Source: Flavonifractor sp. AGMB03687 (GTDB lineage: Bacteria > Bacillota > Clostridia > Oscillospirales > Oscillospiraceae). Taken from it: a stretch of 64,000 nucleotides of DNA. The notes beneath the pieces are model-generated. The model was not told the origin of the DNA. It saw only the letters and a list, made by a program, of their open reading frames with translations, and did not search any database. Positions 61,588 through 64,000 of this stretch are shown here, piece after piece; position 1 is the stretch's first letter, and each line of letters starts with the position of its first letter. The DNA lies in the NCBI RefSeq assembly GCF_017811815.1, contig NZ_JADKZI010000001.1, forward strand, positions 186,001-250,000. Direction: 5' to 3'. The translations under genes were made by a program, and so were the position numbers.

Positions 61588-63057
61588 ATGGATATAGAGA
61601 AAATTAGGCAAATAGATTTCGGAGAAATCGATGGCTATGGTGACCCCAACCTCGAAAAGTACTTTTTGGATAATGGTTATTGGGGCAAAATTATCGATAG
61701 CAACGTATTTTTTGTCGTCGGCAAAAAAGGGACAGGAAAATCTGCTATCTATCGAATGATTGAGCAAGCGTCATTACATAACGGCTGCTTAGTGATAAAC
61801 AAAGATTTTGGTGAATTCCCTTTCGAAAAACTGCTAAGCTTGCAAGATGATAATTTTGCTAAACCGAATCAGTATCAAACGATTTGGAGAAATGTCATTT
61901 TTAATTTGTTCATTCAAGCTATCGCCAGTCTTCCAGATGAAGACAACAGCTATTATCGAGAGATCAAAGCTTATAAAGAGATGTATTTAGGTAATGCATT
62001 AGATCTGCACAAGGAAATTGTGTCAAAAGCTGTTAAAAGCCAAGGAAGTCTTCTCGCACATGGTGTCGGGGTAGGCGTTGAAAAAGGTGTCCAGTGCGAT
62101 TTTAGATATAACGAAGATAATATAACGACTATCAATTCTACATTGTCCCGCTTACTTGAAAACTATTTCATTACAACGGCATCTGAGGCCAAAATTGTTA
62201 TCCAGTTTGATAGACTAGATGACAACTACAACCAATATCAAGATTTAGAAGAGTATTATCAGGCAATTATTAGCTTATTTAAAGCGGTATATAACTACAA
62301 TCAATCGCTTCGTGCAAAAGCGGTGCGGAATGCTAAAGTTGTCCTATATATCCGATCTGATATTATGAAAGCCATGGCTATTCGTGATGCGGAAAGTGCC
62401 CGATGGGATGATTTCAGAATTGACTTGGACTGGCGTGTTAACAATCTAAAAGAAATCTATGATTCCGATCTTTATAAAATGGTGATGAAGAGAATTGACG
62501 TATCATGTCCTGCGGTCGCAGGCAAAGATTTTGGAGAAATTTTTGTGTCGGGGAGTGATTTGAAAAGGGATTATCAAGTACATGATCTGTTCAAAACTCT
62601 TGTTCTTCAAACGTTATTCAGACCACGTGATTTGATTAAGCTGTTAAAAACATTGCAGAGTGCAATTCTAAGCAAAGGAACACTTAATAGTGCCGTTTAT
62701 GGTGATGCATTAAAAAAGTATTCTAACTGGCTTGTGAACACAGAACTTGCAAACGAAATTAACCCTGTGCTGAGAGAGGATTATCCATACGTAATTGAAC
62801 TGCTCCGTCTCTGTGGTTCCAGAAATCTCAGTGTTAAAACATTTACCGAAAGATATAATTCGGTTAAGCATGAGTTCACGTTGAAACCCTTGGAACTGCT
62901 GAATTATTTGTACGGTGTAGGAGTAATCGAAAACTCTTGGAAAAACAAAGCTACTGGGAAATATATGCACCGGTCAATTTTTAGAAACGAGGGAGATTTT
63001 GACCGTAATCTGAACTTCCGAATTCTCCCTGCTGTATGGAGCGGGTTAACAGTATAA
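61588..63057 (+). CDS. P-loop ATPase, Sll1717-like family, in defence operon
   Basis: A 489-residue STAND/KAP-like ATPase. Walker A is GKKGTGKS (about 47-54, FFVVGKKGTGKSAIYR); a Walker B-like segment is KIVIQFDRLDD (about 207-217). The C-terminal half has helices and a winged-helix-like region (LKPLELLNYLYGVGVIENSW). The start is 12 bases after hsdS, so it is part of the restriction operon. It may act as a second-line effector or regulator. Confidence 0.8.
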   Translation: MDIEKIRQIDFGEIDGYGDPNLEKYFLDNGYWGKIIDSNVFFVVGKKGTGKSAIYRMIEQASLHNGCLVINKDFGEFPFEKLLSLQDDNFAKPNQYQTIWRNVIFNLFIQAIASLPDEDNSYYREIKAYKEMYLGNALDLHKEIVSKAVKSQGSLLAHGVGVGVEKGVQCDFRYNEDNITTINSTLSRLLENYFITTASEAKIVIQFDRLDDNYNQYQDLEEYYQAIISLFKAVYNYNQSLRAKAVRNAKVVLYIRSDIMKAMAIRDAESARWDDFRIDLDWRVNNLKEIYDSDLYKMVMKRIDVSCPAVAGKDFGEIFVSGSDLKRDYQVHDLFKTLVLQTLFRPRDLIKLLKTLQSAILSKGTLNSAVYGDALKKYSNWLVNTELANEINPVLREDYPYVIELLRLCGSRNLSVKTFTERYNSVKHEFTLKPLELLNYLYGVGVIENSWKNKATGKYMHRSIFRNEGDFDRNLNFRILPAVWSGLTV

Positions 63058-63083
63058 ACTACAGCATAAGGGGCGATTTATAG

Positions 63084-63917
63084 ATGCACTATTTGATATT
63101 TACAGATGAAGCCGGTGCATACAAAGCCCAAACAACGCCCGACTTCCGCAAGCGGCATCCTTTCTACGTGCGCTCTAACGTGATAATCTCCATGGATGAC
63201 TACATGGAGTTCCAAAAGGAAATGCAGACACTTAATGGTATGTATGAAATACCGGTTGGCGAAGAAATAAAATGGAGTGACCTTTGGGAAAAACTGCGCA
63301 ACCGTCCCCGCACTCCTGCAATTGCTGCTATAACTGAAGACCGTCTAAAAGGATATTACAGGAAAGTTTTCGAGTGTGCGTCGCAGAAAGATTCCCTTCA
63401 ATACATATTTACCATCACCAACGTCTATGAACAATACTGCCTTTTGGAAGAACGGCATGTATACAAATTTCATTTACAGGAAGCTTTTCAGCGCGTACAG
63501 ATGGACTTGCGTCCACGCAATGAGTTCGCTGTATTCATTATGGATGAGTTAAATACGGAAACTATAAAACAGATCAAAGCTGTTTGCCATGAATTTACTG
63601 TAAATGGTGACTTCATCCGAAACTACGGAAATGTATATCACAGCATTTTAACTGAGAGCAGCAACCAGAGCGCAGGTATTCAACTTGCGGATTATGCTGT
63701 TGGAGCTATGTACGGTTACCTGCGACGATCCTTCATTGCACCGGACAATTACGCCTTTGCGACAGACATGTATAATGACTACATTTACAGGAAATTGCGG
63801 CATAGTGCAATGGGAAGTATTATGGGCTATGGTATCCGAGAGGTACCTAAACACTTGACCTTGAGGCAAAACTTGGCAGCCCTATTTCCTGATATTCAGG
63901 TGGATACTGCTACATAA
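63084..63917 (+). CDS. DUF3800-domain protein (RNase H-fold nuclease candidate)
   Basis: A 277-residue protein of the DUF3800 family. Acidic residues expected for a metal-dependent nuclease are visible in IFTDEAG (about 5-11), VFIMDELN (about 151-158) and GIQLADYAVGAMYGYLRR (about 197-214). It follows the Sll1717-like gene by 26 bases, and the pair may act together. A terminator follows. Confidence 0.8.
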   Translation: MHYLIFTDEAGAYKAQTTPDFRKRHPFYVRSNVIISMDDYMEFQKEMQTLNGMYEIPVGEEIKWSDLWEKLRNRPRTPAIAAITEDRLKGYYRKVFECASQKDSLQYIFTITNVYEQYCLLEERHVYKFHLQEAFQRVQMDLRPRNEFAVFIMDELNTETIKQIKAVCHEFTVNGDFIRNYGNVYHSILTESSNQSAGIQLADYAVGAMYGYLRRSFIAPDNYAFATDMYNDYIYRKLRHSAMGSIMGYGIREVPKHLTLRQNLAALFPDIQVDTAT

Positions 63918-63963
63918 AGATTATCGATAGGTAATTTTGAGGTTATCGTTTACGCAAAAGTTT

Positions 63964-63998
63964 CAAAATCCGGGTTGACATCTGCTCGGATTTTGATT
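63964..63998 (+). terminator. Terminator of the defence operon
   Basis: CAAAATCCG (63964-63972) and CGGATTTTG (63987-63995) form a 9-bp stem with a 14-base loop after the DUF3800 stop codon. Confidence 0.6.
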
Positions 63999-64000
63999 AT

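Larger units (their letters stand above)
54130..64000. mobile_element. Accessory island downstream of ssrA (partial)
   Basis: After the tmRNA terminator the gene content changes to a RepA-like protein, an orphan MobC and an AT-rich type I restriction-modification operon. ssrA ends are common integration sites. No integrase is seen in the window and no duplicated ssrA end was found, so this is either the left part of an integrated element that continues to the right, or a degraded island. Confidence 0.5.

Overview
The window is a mosaic of a Gram-positive chromosome and at least three mobile genetic segments. The host is most likely a gut Clostridia member of the Oscillospiraceae type (Flavonifractor/Lawsonibacter-like). 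This is inferred from the high-GC walR-walK-yycH-yycI operon, the smpB/ppiB/ssrA cluster, consistent AGGAGG ribosome sites and the TnpX-type mobile-element genes. No rRNA or other species marker is present, so genus is not settled.

Layout. (1) 1-~8,450: right-hand part of a small mobilizable element. It carries a streptomycin-resistance cluster on the minus strand (ANT(6)-type adenylyltransferase, SAM methyltransferase, P-loop kinase-like ATPase, and remnants of a racemase and an acetyltransferase-like gene). An XRE repressor, a Cys-rich VLP protein, a stop-interrupted repA, a MobV relaxase and a large serine recombinase follow. (2) ~8,450-~46,550: body of a large integrative and conjugative element (ICE). 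From left to right it has a WYL regulator, a conjugation block on the minus strand (NlpC/P60 hydrolase, VirB4, PrgI, VirB6-like, Maff2, VirD4, resolvase-like protein, DUF3801 protein, MobP-type relaxase, MobC) and an accessory/leading-region operon of about 20 genes. That operon includes two DNA methyltransferases, a DUF4406-like protein, a PP-loop PAPS-reductase-like protein, MetK, DUF3846, gamma-glutamylcyclotransferase, amidoligase, ParM/ParR, ParB and SSB. Next come a large secreted SLH protein, a Toprim primase-like protein, a DinG-type helicase, a sigma-like factor, an XRE/ImmA regulatory pair with repeated operators, and finally the TnpX-type serine recombinase. (3) 46,595-54,130: chromosomal core (yycI, yycH, walK, walR, NUDIX on minus; MecA-like, smpB, ppiB and tmRNA on plus). 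(4) 54,130-64,000: another accessory segment, clearly more AT-rich, with a RepA-like protein, an orphan MobC and a plus-strand defence operon: excisionase-like HTH, HsdR, HsdM, HsdS, a Sll1717-family P-loop ATPase and a DUF3800 protein.

How it works together. The ICE genes form a transfer machine (relaxosome, coupling protein, VirB4/B6/PrgI channel, wall hydrolase), a stabilisation kit (ParMR, ParB, RelE-type toxin-antitoxin) and an establishment kit (methyltransferases, SSB, own SAM synthetase). A repressor/protease switch has a 19-bp operator present in two copies. Three lesions (frameshift in virB6-like, amber codon in the relaxase, nonsense codon before the helicase) suggest early decay or unusual decoding. 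Several starts appear to be non-AUG (ATC twice, CTG twice, TTG twice). No yycJ/htrA-like gene follows yycI, so the ICE seems to have inserted just downstream of yycI, with its left end outside the window.
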